Notes under the pieces: model-generated
What the model was told of the DNA's origin: nothing
Seen by the model: the letters and a program-made list of their open reading frames with translations, nothing else
The model's database searches: none
Shown: positions 1 to 8,340 of the stretch, piece by piece
Position numbering within the stretch: the first letter of the stretch is position 1
Layout of the letters: every line of letters starts with the position of its first letter
DNA from: a virus
Direction: 5' to 3' (one strand)
IMG/VR virus record: IMGVR_UViG_3300045996_000859
Span: 1 to 41,360 of that record
Length of the DNA stretch: 41,360 nt
Position numbers and translations under genes: made by a program

Positions 1-126
1 GGTGAACAGCGCAGGCGTCAGTGTGACGGCTCCGACACTGACGGTCGGAGCGTGGAATGTCTGCGCGTTCGTGAACAGCGCGGGCGTAAGCGTTACGGCG
101 CCGGTCGTGACCGTTGCCGCGAAGAA
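1..126. repeat. terminal redundancy (copy 1)
   Basis: Bases 1-126 are identical to 41234-41359; the next base differs (T at 127, C at 41360). The match lies inside a gene built of diverged 69-bp repeats, but no two internal repeats are this similar, so the identity is best read as the two ends of a circular or circularly permuted molecule overlapping. The differing last base may be an assembly choice between similar repeats. Confidence 0.9.
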
Positions 127-216
127 TGTCGCCGTGTTGGTGAACAGACTCGGTGTTAGCGTCTGTGTCGCGCCGCCTTGTGCGCCGAGCGATGGCGTCC
201 TGATACGAAGCGCCAT
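1..216 (-). CDS. repeat-containing virion/tail protein, N-terminal part (continues at the other end of the window)
   Basis: The ATG is at 216 and the frame runs off the left edge. Joined through the terminal redundancy to 40871-41360 it gives one protein of about 192 residues. After about 20 residues it is made of six tandem 23-residue units of the pattern (T/A/E)P(A/S)LFTN-x3-F-x3-TV-x3-A-x-TL, rich in Thr and hydrophobic residues. Such beta-rich repeats are common in phage tail and fibre proteins, so a virion surface role is inferred. It follows the LamG-like gene by one base and belongs to the same minus-strand structural block. No catalytic motif is seen. Confidence 0.75.
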   Translation of the reverse strand, partial: MALRIRTPSLGAQGGATQTLTPSLFTNTATFFAATVTTGAVTLTPALFTNAQTFHAPTVSVGAVTLTPALFT

Positions 217-217
217 G

Positions 218-1000
218 CTAGTCTCCGATCAGGGGCGGGCGGTTCTTGTAGGGATGCGAGGCGGGAAGGTTGGCAACGAGCCCCCATTTCCAGGCAAGAT
301 AACCCTCGACCTTCTGGCGCTCGCCCGCTGTCCACTTGAAGACCGAGAAAACGGTCTCGCCCCAGGCGCCGTTAAAGCCATTGGTGCCGGTAACGAAGTT
401 TGTGCAGAGGCCGAGGATCGGAGCCGTATAAGCGCCGTTGGCCGCGCTGTTGTGCGATGCCGCGCCATCGACCCAGATCGTTGTGAGGCTCGTCGCGGCA
501 TCAAAGCCGATGAGGCGGCCGCCACTGCCGACCGCGGCCGACGATGCGATCAGGGCCTGATTGGTGCGAACGATCTCAACCACGTGCGAGGCATTAAACC
601 GGAATTCAATTGAGCCCGCCGCGCCGCCGTACATATTGCGGATCGCCGCTGTGCCGTTTTGCTCGACAGCGCTCATGGCTGAAAAGCCATCGGTGCCGCT
701 GTAGGCGAGCGAGGTGCTCAAGGTAACGTATTTATTCGCGCCGGTGCCCACGAGGGCGGCGCGATCTTTGCTCACCCAGCCGGATGGCGACCACGTGATC
801 TGGTTGGCCCCCGTGCCCTGTGTCGCGGTCTGGAATCCCGTCGAGTCGCGGAACGTCGAAACGCCGGTCGCATAGGAGATGTTGGCGGGGTCGCCCGCGT
901 CATACCACGCCGCGACCTTGCGAAGGCCCCTCAGTTGCTGGGGCGTCCACAGCCGACGCTGCTGCCGGGCCTCGTCGGTCCGATCCACCCCGCGCGGCAT
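218..1000 (-). CDS. LamG-like virion protein
   Basis: 260 residues from an ATG at 1000. The N-terminal 30 residues are charged; the rest is beta-rich and resembles a concanavalin-like (LamG/laminin G-3) fold seen in phage tail and decoration proteins. The C-terminus, around an ERQKVEGYLAWKWGL stretch followed by LPxSHPYK, is a signature frequently found in phage structural proteins. It probably binds carbohydrate or decorates the tail or capsid. It lies 3 bases after the preceding gene and 1 base before the repeat protein, so the three are co-translated. The fold assignment is from pattern recognition only. Confidence 0.7.
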   Translation of the reverse strand: MPRGVDRTDEARQQRRLWTPQQLRGLRKVAAWYDAGDPANISYATGVSTFRDSTGFQTATQGTGANQITWSPSGWVSKDRAALVGTGANKYVTLSTSLAYSGTDGFSAMSAVEQNGTAAIRNMYGGAAGSIEFRFNASHVVEIVRTNQALIASSAAVGSGGRLIGFDAATSLTTIWVDGAASHNSAANGAYTAPILGLCTNFVTGTNGFNGAWGETVFSVFKWTAGERQKVEGYLAWKWGLVANLPASHPYKNRPPLIGD

Positions 1001-1003
1001 GGC

Positions 1004-1432
1004 TTACGCCACCGACTCGTTATAGGGTCGGACGTAGATTTCGTTGCCGGCTGTCGCGTGAAGGGCGGCGCCCGCGTTGTTGGTGATCTGGAGGCGCAGC
1101 GACTCGGGGTAGAGCCGCACCATGGGAAACAGCACAACCTTGGCACCGGTCGCGGTCGTCAAGGGAGCGGTATAAGTATCACCGCCTCCCACCGCGCCCG
1201 TGTCGGTCGGGGCATTTCCGTTCTGAGTCGAGAACACCCGTAGCGTAATCGAGCCGCCGGTTCCCGGAGTCAGCGAACCAAGGTTGACCCTGACGCTGGC
1301 ATACAGATCGAGGTTGGCACTATTGTCGTGCGTCACAAACGCCGACGTCGAGCCGTTGGCGAGGCCGTCCAGAGTCGCGCCGGCGATATTCGACCCGACG
1401 GAAGACGGCGTTGCCCATTTTGCGGTAGCCAT
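1004..1432 (-). CDS. virion structural protein, unrecognised
   Basis: 142 residues, ATG at 1432, with the start overlapping the upstream stop by one base. It is Thr/Ser/Asn/Gly-rich with no long helix and no charged clusters, as expected of a secreted-type beta sandwich found in phage decoration or fibre proteins. No signal peptide, membrane segment or catalytic motif is visible. Its place between other structural genes suggests a virion component, but I do not recognise a family. Confidence 0.65.
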   Translation of the reverse strand: MATAKWATPSSVGSNIAGATLDGLANGSTSAFVTHDNSANLDLYASVRVNLGSLTPGTGGSITLRVFSTQNGNAPTDTGAVGGGDTYTAPLTTATGAKVVLFPMVRLYPESLRLQITNNAGAALHATAGNEIYVRPYNESVA

Positions 1433-1743
1433 TAGACAACCTCAGCATATTCGTTCACGAGTCCATCAACCGCGGTCTGGATCGCAGACACGGAAGCTGC
1501 CGTCGTGGATGCGCCCTTGGTGCCCTGGATCGCCGGGACTCCGAGGAAGCGCAGGTACTCTTTGTTGAGGTCGGCGTCGGAACTCGTGACTTTCTTGGCC
1601 CACACGAGGCGCGCAGCGTGATTGGCAACGCCAGTGGCCTCGTTGAACACATCCCAAGCGGCCTGCAGGCGGGCCGCCGCGAAACGCTGCTTGAGGTCGG
1701 GCTCGCCGAACGCGAAAGTCTGGATCTGTGCAAGAGTGGCCAT
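1432..1743 (-). CDS. hypothetical structural-block protein
   Basis: 103 residues, ATG at 1743. It is helical and moderately charged, with a run of Ala/Thr/Ser near the C-terminus. Many siphophages of alphaproteobacteria carry a short helical protein of this kind beside the decoration or fibre genes, sometimes called a connector or assembly protein, but the sequence shows no diagnostic motif. It sits 9 bases downstream of the 1753-2154 gene, in the same operon. Confidence 0.6.
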   Translation of the reverse strand: MATLAQIQTFAFGEPDLKQRFAAARLQAAWDVFNEATGVANHAARLVWAKKVTSSDADLNKEYLRFLGVPAIQGTKGASTTAASVSAIQTAVDGLVNEYAEVV

Positions 1744-1752
1744 GGATGCCCC

Positions 1753-2154
1753 TTAGAGTTGGAAGATGCCCGAGGCATTCCAGGTGATCGTGATGTCGCC
1801 GCCGTTCGGCGTGACCGGCAGACCCGTGACGCTGGTGTCGATGTAAGCGACGAGGCGCGAGGTTCCGGCAACACCCGTGTCGATGTAAATGACAATGGCC
1901 TCGGCGGTGTTGCCCGTGACAGCCGTGTAGGTCACGTTATCGCCGTCAAACAGGCCGCTGGTGACAGTCGTGTTGGCGATTGTCTGCGCGGTGCCGACAA
2001 CACCGCTGAGGTCGTCGAGGAAGTCGTGCGCGGCGTTATAGGTGTAGGTGCCGGTATCGACGAGCGCAGCCTTTACGGTGCCGTCGTTGAGGTCACTGTT
2101 CGACGAAGCGTCGAGAAGCGCCTCTTTGTATTTCGGGTAAATTGCGTTCGCCAT
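1753..2154 (-). CDS. conserved phage structural protein (decoration-like)
   Basis: 133 residues, ATG at 2154. It starts with an ANAIYPKYKEALLD-type N-terminus and continues with alternating Thr/Val/Ile strands (KAALVDTGTYTYN...). This N-terminal pattern is one I associate with hypothetical virion proteins of many siphoviruses and prophages. It abuts the MuF-like gene with no spacer. A capsid decoration or tail-needle role is inferred from position; no enzymatic residues are seen. Confidence 0.65.
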   Translation of the reverse strand: MANAIYPKYKEALLDASSNSDLNDGTVKAALVDTGTYTYNAAHDFLDDLSGVVGTAQTIANTTVTSGLFDGDNVTYTAVTGNTAEAIVIYIDTGVAGTSRLVAYIDTSVTGLPVTPNGGDITITWNASGIFQL

Positions 2155-3222
2155 TTAGAGTCCTGCCTTGGTGAAAGCCGCACTCTCGCGGCGCCTTAAC
2201 TCGTCGAGGGTGTATTCACGGCCCGCGCGATCCACGAAGCGGTCGAGATCGATCGCGCCGTCGCGAAACAGCTTGCCTTTTGACTTGCCGAGAATGTCGT
2301 CTTGAAACGCTGGCGGCTTGGTGCGCAGCCAGGCGGAATAACTCATTCCTTCGGGGACTTGACCGTCCATCGACGCGCGTGTGGATGGAGCAACGTCATC
2401 GAGGTCGATACCCAATTCCCGAAAGGACTTGGTAACGGGTACGGTCGTACTGCGGCAATTAATGTGCGCAGGCGGGCGAGGTCCCGAATTGACAGGGTAG
2501 ACCTTGCCGTCACGCCCTCGGCATACAGCCGACGTGCGACTATCGAGAGTCGAGACCCACCGGACCCCTTTAATAAGATCCGTATTTTGAGCGTAGAGGT
2601 CTTCGCGGGCGGCATTGGCGGTGTGGTTCACAGCGGTGCGGACCATAGCTTCCGCCCCACGGCGCGAAGTTTCAAGCACACCGTCGCGGTAGCCCTGTGC
2701 GCGCGTACCTCTTATGCGCCTCACGATCTTGTCAATCGACTCGCCCTCGACGTAACCCATTCGAATGTTGTCGCGCAGGCGGCGGGCTGTACCTTCTTCG
2801 AGACCCTTAACCCATTCTTTGAGGAGGGCACCTTGGAACGGTCTGCTATCCACTGCCGCCTTAAGCTGTTCGGGCGTGGGCGATACGACATCCCACTCGA
2901 TCGGCAGTACGTGGCTGAAGAGGTCGAGTTGAAATTCCGCCTCGTACCGCGCGAGTTCGATGAGGTCGGCGCGCAGCTCCCGCCCGGCGACCGTGTAGGC
3001 GTCGCGCAGGATACCTCGGATCGCCTCCAGCATCTTCTCAATGCGCTTTTGGCTGTAGGTGCCGCTGACTTCGGTTGGGTCGTTCTTGACGATTTGGGCT
3101 ACGAGATCCGGCTCGACCCGGTTGAGAAGAGCGATGATCTTGCGGACGGTGGCGGCTGAGTAGCGGGATAGGCCGATCTGGTGATCGATCATCCGGTCCA
3201 GGAGGTCGTCATTCACGGTCAC
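2155..3222 (-). CDS. MuF-like minor head / head morphogenesis protein
   Basis: 355 residues. The start is a GTG at 3222, preceded 9 bases upstream by a GAGG ribosome binding site. The N-terminal two-thirds is helical. The C-terminal third carries the classic Mu gpF/SPP1 gp7 signature: a D-SRTSAVCRGRDG segment followed by PP-HINCRST (Cys and His spaced as in the family's putative metal site). Such proteins enter the procapsid with the portal and can be ejected with DNA. Gene order portal - small exported genes - MuF fits the family, although here three small genes intervene. Confidence 0.88.
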   Translation of the reverse strand: MTVNDDLLDRMIDHQIGLSRYSAATVRKIIALLNRVEPDLVAQIVKNDPTEVSGTYSQKRIEKMLEAIRGILRDAYTVAGRELRADLIELARYEAEFQLDLFSHVLPIEWDVVSPTPEQLKAAVDSRPFQGALLKEWVKGLEEGTARRLRDNIRMGYVEGESIDKIVRRIRGTRAQGYRDGVLETSRRGAEAMVRTAVNHTANAAREDLYAQNTDLIKGVRWVSTLDSRTSAVCRGRDGKVYPVNSGPRPPAHINCRSTTVPVTKSFRELGIDLDDVAPSTRASMDGQVPEGMSYSAWLRTKPPAFQDDILGKSKGKLFRDGAIDLDRFVDRAGREYTLDELRRRESAAFTKAGL

Positions 3223-3240
3223 TGTGCTATCCTCGACCGT

Positions 3241-3423
3241 ATGCAGACGATCTTGATCTTGATCTTATGGCTTCCGGGGCCAACGCCCGCGCCTACGAGT
3301 ATGCAGATCGAGTTCAACGCGCCGGCCGCGTGCCAGGACGCGAAGGACACGCTCCTCAGCCGGCTGCAAAAGCAGGCCGTTTACGTGATCGAGTGCGTTC
3401 CGAAGGGTGAGATTAGGACTTAG
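3241..3423 (+). CDS. small plus-strand exported protein (moron)
   Basis: 60 residues, ATG at 3241, TAG at 3421-3423. It opens with a short hydrophobic stretch (TILILILWLPG), then a conserved-looking MQIEF...ACQDAK...VIECVPKG pattern with two Cys, as found in small exported proteins of Rhizobiales prophages. It runs against the surrounding late genes, starts 18 bases from the divergent MuF start and overlaps the neighbouring minus-strand stop by 4 bases. No Shine-Dalgarno is evident, so translation may be leaderless or weak. It could be a lysogenic conversion gene; function unknown. Confidence 0.5.
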   Translation: MQTILILILWLPGPTPAPTSMQIEFNAPAACQDAKDTLLSRLQKQAVYVIECVPKGEIRT

Positions 3424-3719
3424 ACGCCGCCGGGCCGGACGTAGAAGCAGCGCACCGTGCCCTTGGGGAACTCGCAAAGATGAAACTCGTGTGCATCATC
3501 CCCCGGCATGTCGTACCGGGCTTTGTCGAAGGGTACGAGGTGATTGAACTCGGGGAGAAAGAACCCATCCGGTCGCACTTCCACTACGCCCTTGTAGGGC
3601 GCGCAGTCCCGCCCATCGCAGCACCACGGGTCGTAAAACTCATGCGCGAAGGCGCCGCCGATGACGAGCAGGAAAAAGGCGAGCGCCAAGATGACGCCGA
3701 GGATGAGGTCCCGCATCAT
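3420..3719 (-). CDS. exported Cys-rich small protein
   Basis: 99 residues from ATG 3719, whose ATGA overlaps the nuclease stop; a GTG at 3734 would add 5 residues. An N-terminal hydrophobic segment (about residues 4-25, ending GGAFA-HEF) looks like a signal peptide. The mature part has HEFYDPWCC-x2-DCAP and later HLCEF...RCFYV, giving five Cys, probably disulphide-bonded. I recognise this as a family of small secreted hypothetical proteins widespread in Rhizobiales and their phages. The function is unknown; it travels with the exported nuclease, so periplasmic activity after infection or in lysogens is plausible. Confidence 0.7.
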   Translation of the reverse strand: MMRDLILGVILALAFFLLVIGGAFAHEFYDPWCCDGRDCAPYKGVVEVRPDGFFLPEFNHLVPFDKARYDMPGDDAHEFHLCEFPKGTVRCFYVRPGGV

Positions 3720-4129
3720 AGGTGATCGCACCACACATAATTGCGAATGCGGCTCACCCGTTTGGTGTAAGGTACGGCCAGACCCTCACGAATGAGGATC
3801 TCGGAGGCAAGCTCTTGCCCAATCCACAGCACCGCCAAAGTCCGACCGTACTTGTCCTTCCCCCGCGCACGCTCGATGCGTACCGGGCCGCGCTTCACGA
3901 GTTCCGCCAATCGAATTTTAGCCCGAAGGCCGTGGGCCTTCTCCGCAGGGCATCGCGCCTGGAGCGTCTCTGGCGTGTCGAAGCCGATGAGGCGGAAGCG
4001 CTCCTCACCGAGTGCGAGGGTATCTCCATCGATCGCGCGATAAACCGGCTGCGCGAGCACGGGAAGGCTCGCCATCACGAGGGCCGTGAGGGCAATCAAG
4101 ATCCGGATGTACACTAAGCCTGCCCCCAT
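3716..4129 (-). CDS. secreted staphylococcal nuclease-like (SNase) thermonuclease
   Basis: 137 residues, ATG at 4129. Residues 6-27 form a signal peptide ending VLAQ. The SNase/TNase fold is clear: IDGDT at 33-37, RLIGFDTPE with catalytic Arg46 and Glu54, and DKYGRTLA with the second catalytic Arg96, matching the R35/E43/R87 triad of the family. The family cleaves DNA and RNA with Ca2+. Being exported, it would act in the periplasm or outside the cell. It overlaps the gene upstream by 16 bases and the Cys-rich gene downstream by ATGA. A GTG at codon 6 is an alternative start. Confidence 0.88.
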   Translation of the reverse strand: MGAGLVYIRILIALTALVMASLPVLAQPVYRAIDGDTLALGEERFRLIGFDTPETLQARCPAEKAHGLRAKIRLAELVKRGPVRIERARGKDKYGRTLAVLWIGQELASEILIREGLAVPYTKRVSRIRNYVWCDHL

Positions 4130-4260
4130 TCGTGAACGAATTGTTTTTGGGTCATGAGCAGCCAGCGGATTTTTCCGCCTTGATCACGCTCACATCCGAC
4201 CAGCAATAGCTTGAATGGCGCTTCCCTGATCCGCCACTCACAGCGCGGGAGGCGCGTCAT
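4114..4260 (-). CDS. small hypothetical protein after portal
   Basis: 48 residues from an ATG at 4260 that lies inside the portal 3' end (23-base overlap), preceded by a GAAGAA purine stretch. Trp/Cys/Gln-containing with no motif I recognise. The frame continues upstream as the antisense-looking shadow of the portal, so the ATG at 4260 is preferred. It is supported only by the tight coupling to portal and nuclease genes. Confidence 0.45.
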   Translation of the reverse strand: MTRLPRCEWRIREAPFKLLLVGCERDQGGKIRWLLMTQKQFVHEWGQA

Positions 4261-5686
4261 CGTCTTCTTCGTCTTCGTCCGCCGGCTCGGCCATCGCGGC
4301 CATGAGCCCGAGCGGGACGTCGTCTTTGGCCGACTCGACCTCGGCCTCAAGGTCGGTGTCGTCGGCGAGCACGCCGCGGCGCTTCAGTTCCTTGAGGAAT
4401 GTCGCCCCGGTGATCATCCCGGCATTGCGCGCGGCTAGGAGCGTCTGAAGGTCGGCGCTATCGCGCATCGACACGCCAAAGTCGGTGTTGACCGAGAGCG
4501 AACCGCCACCCTCCTCGCCGAGCCCGTCATACTCAGCCATGAAGGCGAACGCGGCCTCCAGGGCGTCCTGCAGGGCACCGGCCATGATCGCCAGCGGCGC
4601 GTGCATGGCGGCTTGGTCGATGGCCTCGCCGGTTGCGCTCTGTCCGCCAGGCTTGGGCAGGATGAGCTCCAGGCCCATCGCCTGCATTTGGCCCTCAAGG
4701 TCTTTGAGGTCATCGCGGCCCGAGCCGATGGCCGCGCCCGAGTGCTCGACAAACATCATTCCGGCTTCGGTCGAGGCCGTGCGGATCATCGACGAGGCGC
4801 CAACCTGAATGGAGGGCGCTTCATCGGGAATGCCGAACCCGAAGAGGATTGGCACACGGGCGACGTGCAGAATGTTGCGCTGATCGGAGCCGCTCTGCCA
4901 ATGCGCGACGTTGAGGTCGGCGAGGTCTTGGAGCGGCGGCGAGCCGAGCATGAACCCGGTGCGGTTCACATAGACGGTCGCCAGCGTGATCTTGAACAGT
5001 GAGGTTGTGCCCTCCTGAACCATGACCCACTTGCCGTGCCCGTCGTTCTGCCAGATTTCGAACCGGCCCGGCTCAAGCACGCGGATCTGATCGACGTGCG
5101 CCTTCTCGAAGCGGTTCTTCGGGTCTTCGACCTCGACGCATTCCCGAATGCGGACCTGCGTCAGGGTCTCGACTCCGTTGATCGTCTCGCTTTTCCAGCC
5201 GATCAGATCCTCGGCCTTGATGTGCGAGAAATACGGGCGATTACCGGCCTCGATCTCGTCGGCGAGGGTCGCGGGCTGTCCGTCGTCGCGGGTGACGGGC
5301 GGCGGCATATCGACGAGGATGTGCCCGATGCCGGCCTGCAGCGCGTCCTCGAAGACGTGCATCGCGAACACGTTGAGGTGACGCCCGGCGAGGTCGATGT
5401 TTTCAACGTAGGGCTCGAACTTCGAGGGGAAGTCCTTGCCGTAGCCGATCGGCTTGGCGAACACCTTGCCGACCATATCGCGGACGGTCTTGCGGTAGCC
5501 GCCGAACAACGTGCTGCGCGCCTTGCGGATGGCGTAAGCGGTGTCGCTCTCGGCCGGCTCTTGCGGCAGGTAGGTCGTGCCGGCGGCGCGCATTGCGCGG
5601 GTGCCGCCCATGAGGGCGCGCGGGAGCGCCCACGTTTCGGCCATCGCGCTATGGGCGCGGGACGGGTTTGCGACTTGATCGGACAA
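4238..5686 (-). CDS. portal protein (DUF4055 family)
   Basis: 482 residues. TTG start at 5686, directly after the methyltransferase stop, with an AAGG element about 7 bases upstream; the first in-frame ATG (5644) would remove the SRAHSAMAE... lead-in typical of the family. The N-terminus with MGGTRAMRAAGTTYLPQEP and the following segment ending in GKVFAKP are hallmarks of DUF4055 phage portal-like proteins. It would form the dodecameric ring for DNA passage, docking TerL and the connector. The C-terminus is an acidic tail (DEDEEDDDAPP). Confidence 0.88.
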   Translation of the reverse strand: MSDQVANPSRAHSAMAETWALPRALMGGTRAMRAAGTTYLPQEPAESDTAYAIRKARSTLFGGYRKTVRDMVGKVFAKPIGYGKDFPSKFEPYVENIDLAGRHLNVFAMHVFEDALQAGIGHILVDMPPPVTRDDGQPATLADEIEAGNRPYFSHIKAEDLIGWKSETINGVETLTQVRIRECVEVEDPKNRFEKAHVDQIRVLEPGRFEIWQNDGHGKWVMVQEGTTSLFKITLATVYVNRTGFMLGSPPLQDLADLNVAHWQSGSDQRNILHVARVPILFGFGIPDEAPSIQVGASSMIRTASTEAGMMFVEHSGAAIGSGRDDLKDLEGQMQAMGLELILPKPGGQSATGEAIDQAAMHAPLAIMAGALQDALEAAFAFMAEYDGLGEEGGGSLSVNTDFGVSMRDSADLQTLLAARNAGMITGATFLKELKRRGVLADDTDLEAEVESAKDDVPLGLMAAMAEPADEDEEDDDAPPAL

Positions 5687-6823
5687 TTAGGCCGCCTTGC
5701 GAAAGGGGATGGTTCGCGCGGGCTTGCGCGCGTCTGCGATGCGCTTTCGCGCGATGTCGACGTACTCTTTGGACAGGTCGATGCCGATAAAAGAAAAGCC
5801 GCCCAAGGCGGCTCCGCGTCCGGTTGATCCCGACCCCATGAAGGGATCGAGGACGGTTCCGCCTGGTGGTGTCACGAGGCGGCAGAGATAGGCCATGAGC
5901 GCCGTGGGCTTCACGGTCGGGTGCGTGTTGCGCTGTTCGACCGGCTTGCGTGGTGTCTGTTGCGGCTTCGGCCCTTGGCCTTGCGCGCTGTATCGGATGG
6001 TTTCGATACGAGGCAGATCATCGAGCCCCGCGTCGCGGTCGGCCTTGCTCGCCTTGGCGCAGTAGAAGAACCGGGCGGCGGTGCCGGTGTCGGTCGGGCG
6101 TGGCTCGCAAAACGAGCCCGCCGCGCCCCCCATGTAACCAAGGCCCCGCGTTTTGCCCCTGCCCGTGCTGTTGCTCGTCTTCTCCCCGAACTGCGCGAAC
6201 AGGTCGAGCACCTCGTCGGAGCCGTCGTGGATCAGGTTCGCGGGCCAGCGGCCGGCGCTCATGTCGTGAACGCTATCGGTGCGACCCTTGCCGTCCTGCT
6301 GACAGAAGCGGAGGTTGTCGCGGGCGGGAACTGCGGCAGCCGCCACATCCTTCGCGCTCGCTTCAACTCGACACTGCGCGATATTGAGCGCCCCCGTGCC
6401 CCATCGGGCGACGGTCTGCGCCACCGTGCCGTCGAGCGGCTTGCGCGCCACCACAATCGGCTCGTGGGCGGGTTTGAGGGCCGTGCCGCCCCATGGGCCG
6501 TTGTGGCTCTTGGGAAACCCCGAGCCATAGACCCACATAATCTGATCGCGCACCTCGAAGCCCGCGTCTTCAATCGCGCACACCATGCGGTGATACGTGC
6601 GCGAGCCCGAGAAGGCGAGAAGGTGTCCGCCAGGCTTCAACACCCGAAGCGCCTCGGCCCACATATCGGGATCGTTAGCGATGCCCGACTTATCCCAACC
6701 CTTGCCCATGAACCCGAGTTCGTAAGGCGGATCAGTGACGATGCTATCAACCGAATTGTCGTCAAGCGTCCGCATCACCGAGACGCAATCGCCCCGGCGC
6801 AAGCTCACGGTCGGTTTCGTCAA
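5687..6823 (-). CDS. DNA methyltransferase, N4-cytosine/N6-adenine type
   Basis: 378 residues. The TTG at 6823 overlaps the TerL stop (TTGA) and has an AGGAG at a good distance, so the TTG start is credible. Motif IV DPPY is at residues 31-34 and the AdoMet-binding motif I DPFMGSGSTG at 327-336, preceded by THPTVKP; this order is that of the beta class (DNA methylase N-4/N-6). It transfers methyl from AdoMet to an exocyclic amine in DNA. No partner restriction enzyme is seen, so it is an orphan phage enzyme, perhaps masking restriction sites or altering GcrA/CcrM-type signalling. Target unknown. Confidence 0.9.
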   Translation of the reverse strand: MTKPTVSLRRGDCVSVMRTLDDNSVDSIVTDPPYELGFMGKGWDKSGIANDPDMWAEALRVLKPGGHLLAFSGSRTYHRMVCAIEDAGFEVRDQIMWVYGSGFPKSHNGPWGGTALKPAHEPIVVARKPLDGTVAQTVARWGTGALNIAQCRVEASAKDVAAAAVPARDNLRFCQQDGKGRTDSVHDMSAGRWPANLIHDGSDEVLDLFAQFGEKTSNSTGRGKTRGLGYMGGAAGSFCEPRPTDTGTAARFFYCAKASKADRDAGLDDLPRIETIRYSAQGQGPKPQQTPRKPVEQRNTHPTVKPTALMAYLCRLVTPPGGTVLDPFMGSGSTGRGAALGGFSFIGIDLSKEYVDIARKRIADARKPARTIPFRKAA

Positions 6824-8037
6824 AAGGATAGCTCCTGCACTCTTAAAGCGTGTGGTGCATTGCGGATGCCCTCGACCGCATACCGAAGCGCGTCGATGAC
6901 GTGATTATGCTTGTCGTCGAGAACCGGAAGGATTTCCCCGGTCAACTTGTCGGTCTTATAGGCGTAGCGTGCCAACTCGTCGGCGGTGTGCTTGCACCGC
7001 GGGTGCACGACCACATCAAAGCTCTTGATGAACTCGATGCCGTCCTCGACCGAGCCTTGCCCTTTGAGCGCCGCGACGAGCTTCGGGAAGCCGTGCCGGT
7101 TCATGTAGCTGATCGTTTCGGGTCGAGCGCTGTCGGCCCTGATCGGCCACTTGGTGGCGCCGTCCATCTTGCGAAAGAACTCGGGCGTCCGATCGATCTC
7201 TAAGCCGACCTGATAAAGCTCTTGGTCAACGTACAGGGTGCGGTCCTTGAAGAAACACCTCACCAAGACCGTAGGATCGACGCTGAAGCCCCAATCCGCT
7301 CCGTAGTAGGGTCTGACACCGGCCGGCGTCTCGAACGCCTCCACGCGCCAATTTCGGAACACGCGCGCTTCCGAGTTGCGCTCGTATTCCCCTAACCAAA
7401 CGTGCGCGTATTTATCCGGGTCGCGGCGCTTGTCGCGCTCCATATCCTTCCGGAGGTCCGCCGGAAACCACGGATTGCTGTCGTAGTTCGCATGGACCAG
7501 GATGAAGTCCGGGTCGCCCTCGTTCTCCAGAAACAGCTTGTCGACCGGGTCGGTCGGCAGTTTCGAGTTCCAACCGAACAGCAACTCGGTGCCGGGCGTG
7601 CGGAACGTCGGCGTGAGCGTGTCGAGCGAGCGCTGACTGATCGTCTGCGCCTCCTCGACCCAACATAGGTTAAAGCCTTCGAGGCTCTTGGCGCTCGCCG
7701 CCGTGTGGTTCTGCAGGCCCTTAAAGATCACGAGCGAGTCGTGCGGGCCGACGATTTCCTTGTCGGTGATCTTGAACAGCGGATCCAAGCTATGGAGCCT
7801 GATCTTGTCCTCGATCAGCCGCTTCACCGAGTCGGCGATCGAGTTCTGAATTTCGCGCACGCAGGCCGCGCGGGTATGGCCGCGCAGGATGCGCTCAAGG
7901 GTGTACTCGCCCCAGAAGTGCGACTTGCCCGAGCCGCGCCCGCCTTTGATGCCCTTGTACCGAGCGGGCCGCAGGAGCGGCAGGAACGCCCTAGGCGTCG
8001 GGATTTCCAGCGTCGACGACGCGTCGGATGATTTCAT
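6820..8037 (-). CDS. terL: terminase large subunit (PBSX/Terminase_3-like)
   Basis: 405 residues from ATG 8037; a TTG at 8097 would extend it but has no support. Walker A GGRGSGKS is at residues 32-39, Walker B with catalytic Glu at LCWVEE (124-129), and the coupling-type segment around LFGWNS at 153-158. The C-terminal RNase H-like nuclease shows Asp248 (GADWG), Asp302 and a late DDKHNHVIDALRYA block holding the third acidic site. It translocates and cuts the DNA concatemer together with TerS and portal, the two neighbouring products. It overlaps TerS by 47 bases. Confidence 0.93.
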   Translation of the reverse strand: MKSSDASSTLEIPTPRAFLPLLRPARYKGIKGGRGSGKSHFWGEYTLERILRGHTRAACVREIQNSIADSVKRLIEDKIRLHSLDPLFKITDKEIVGPHDSLVIFKGLQNHTAASAKSLEGFNLCWVEEAQTISQRSLDTLTPTFRTPGTELLFGWNSKLPTDPVDKLFLENEGDPDFILVHANYDSNPWFPADLRKDMERDKRRDPDKYAHVWLGEYERNSEARVFRNWRVEAFETPAGVRPYYGADWGFSVDPTVLVRCFFKDRTLYVDQELYQVGLEIDRTPEFFRKMDGATKWPIRADSARPETISYMNRHGFPKLVAALKGQGSVEDGIEFIKSFDVVVHPRCKHTADELARYAYKTDKLTGEILPVLDDKHNHVIDALRYAVEGIRNAPHALRVQELSF

Positions 8038-8287
8038 GAACGTGCCGGATCGGCGGACCGTCTTCGTCGCCCGCGTGGGCTTGGGGCGCCTTGCCAAAGG
8101 CCCGGTCGAGGAGTTCCTTGGCGGCGGAGACGCGGGCGTTTTCGGACGCCTCGGCGTTGCGCATGATGGTCGCCAGGATGTCGAGGGCCTCGGCCCCGTA
8201 GGGCTGCGCCAAGTCCTTGATTTTAGCGGTGACTTTATTGCGGACGCCTTTAACGCGACCGCCGGTTTTCGGCCGTTTTGCCGTCAT
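7991..8287 (-). CDS. terS: terminase small subunit
   Basis: 98 residues, ATG at 8287. It has a basic N-terminus (KRPKTGGRVKGVRNKVTAK), then a helical region with ASENARVSAAKELLDRAFGKAP, typical of short TerS-like proteins in alphaproteobacterial phages. It would recognise the packaging site and load TerL. Its position immediately before TerL, and its size, are the main support. The acidic/His tail may contact TerL. Confidence 0.8.
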   Translation of the reverse strand: MTAKRPKTGGRVKGVRNKVTAKIKDLAQPYGAEALDILATIMRNAEASENARVSAAKELLDRAFGKAPQAHAGDEDGPPIRHVHEIIRRVVDAGNPDA

Positions 8288-8340
8288 GCGGGTTTCTATT
8301 TGGCTCTAAAGTAGAGAGGGGGGTGAAACCCTCGCCAAGC

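Noticed and set aside
2-613. Plus-strand ORF of 203 codons at the left edge
   Set aside because: Antisense to the repeat protein and LamG-like gene; composition is Arg/Gly/Ala shadow and no RBS.
5687-6823. Restriction-modification system
   Set aside because: No restriction endonuclease or specificity gene lies beside the methyltransferase; it is between TerL and portal.
5921-6904. Plus-strand ORF of 327 codons opposite the methyltransferase
   Set aside because: Antisense of a gene with clear catalytic motifs.
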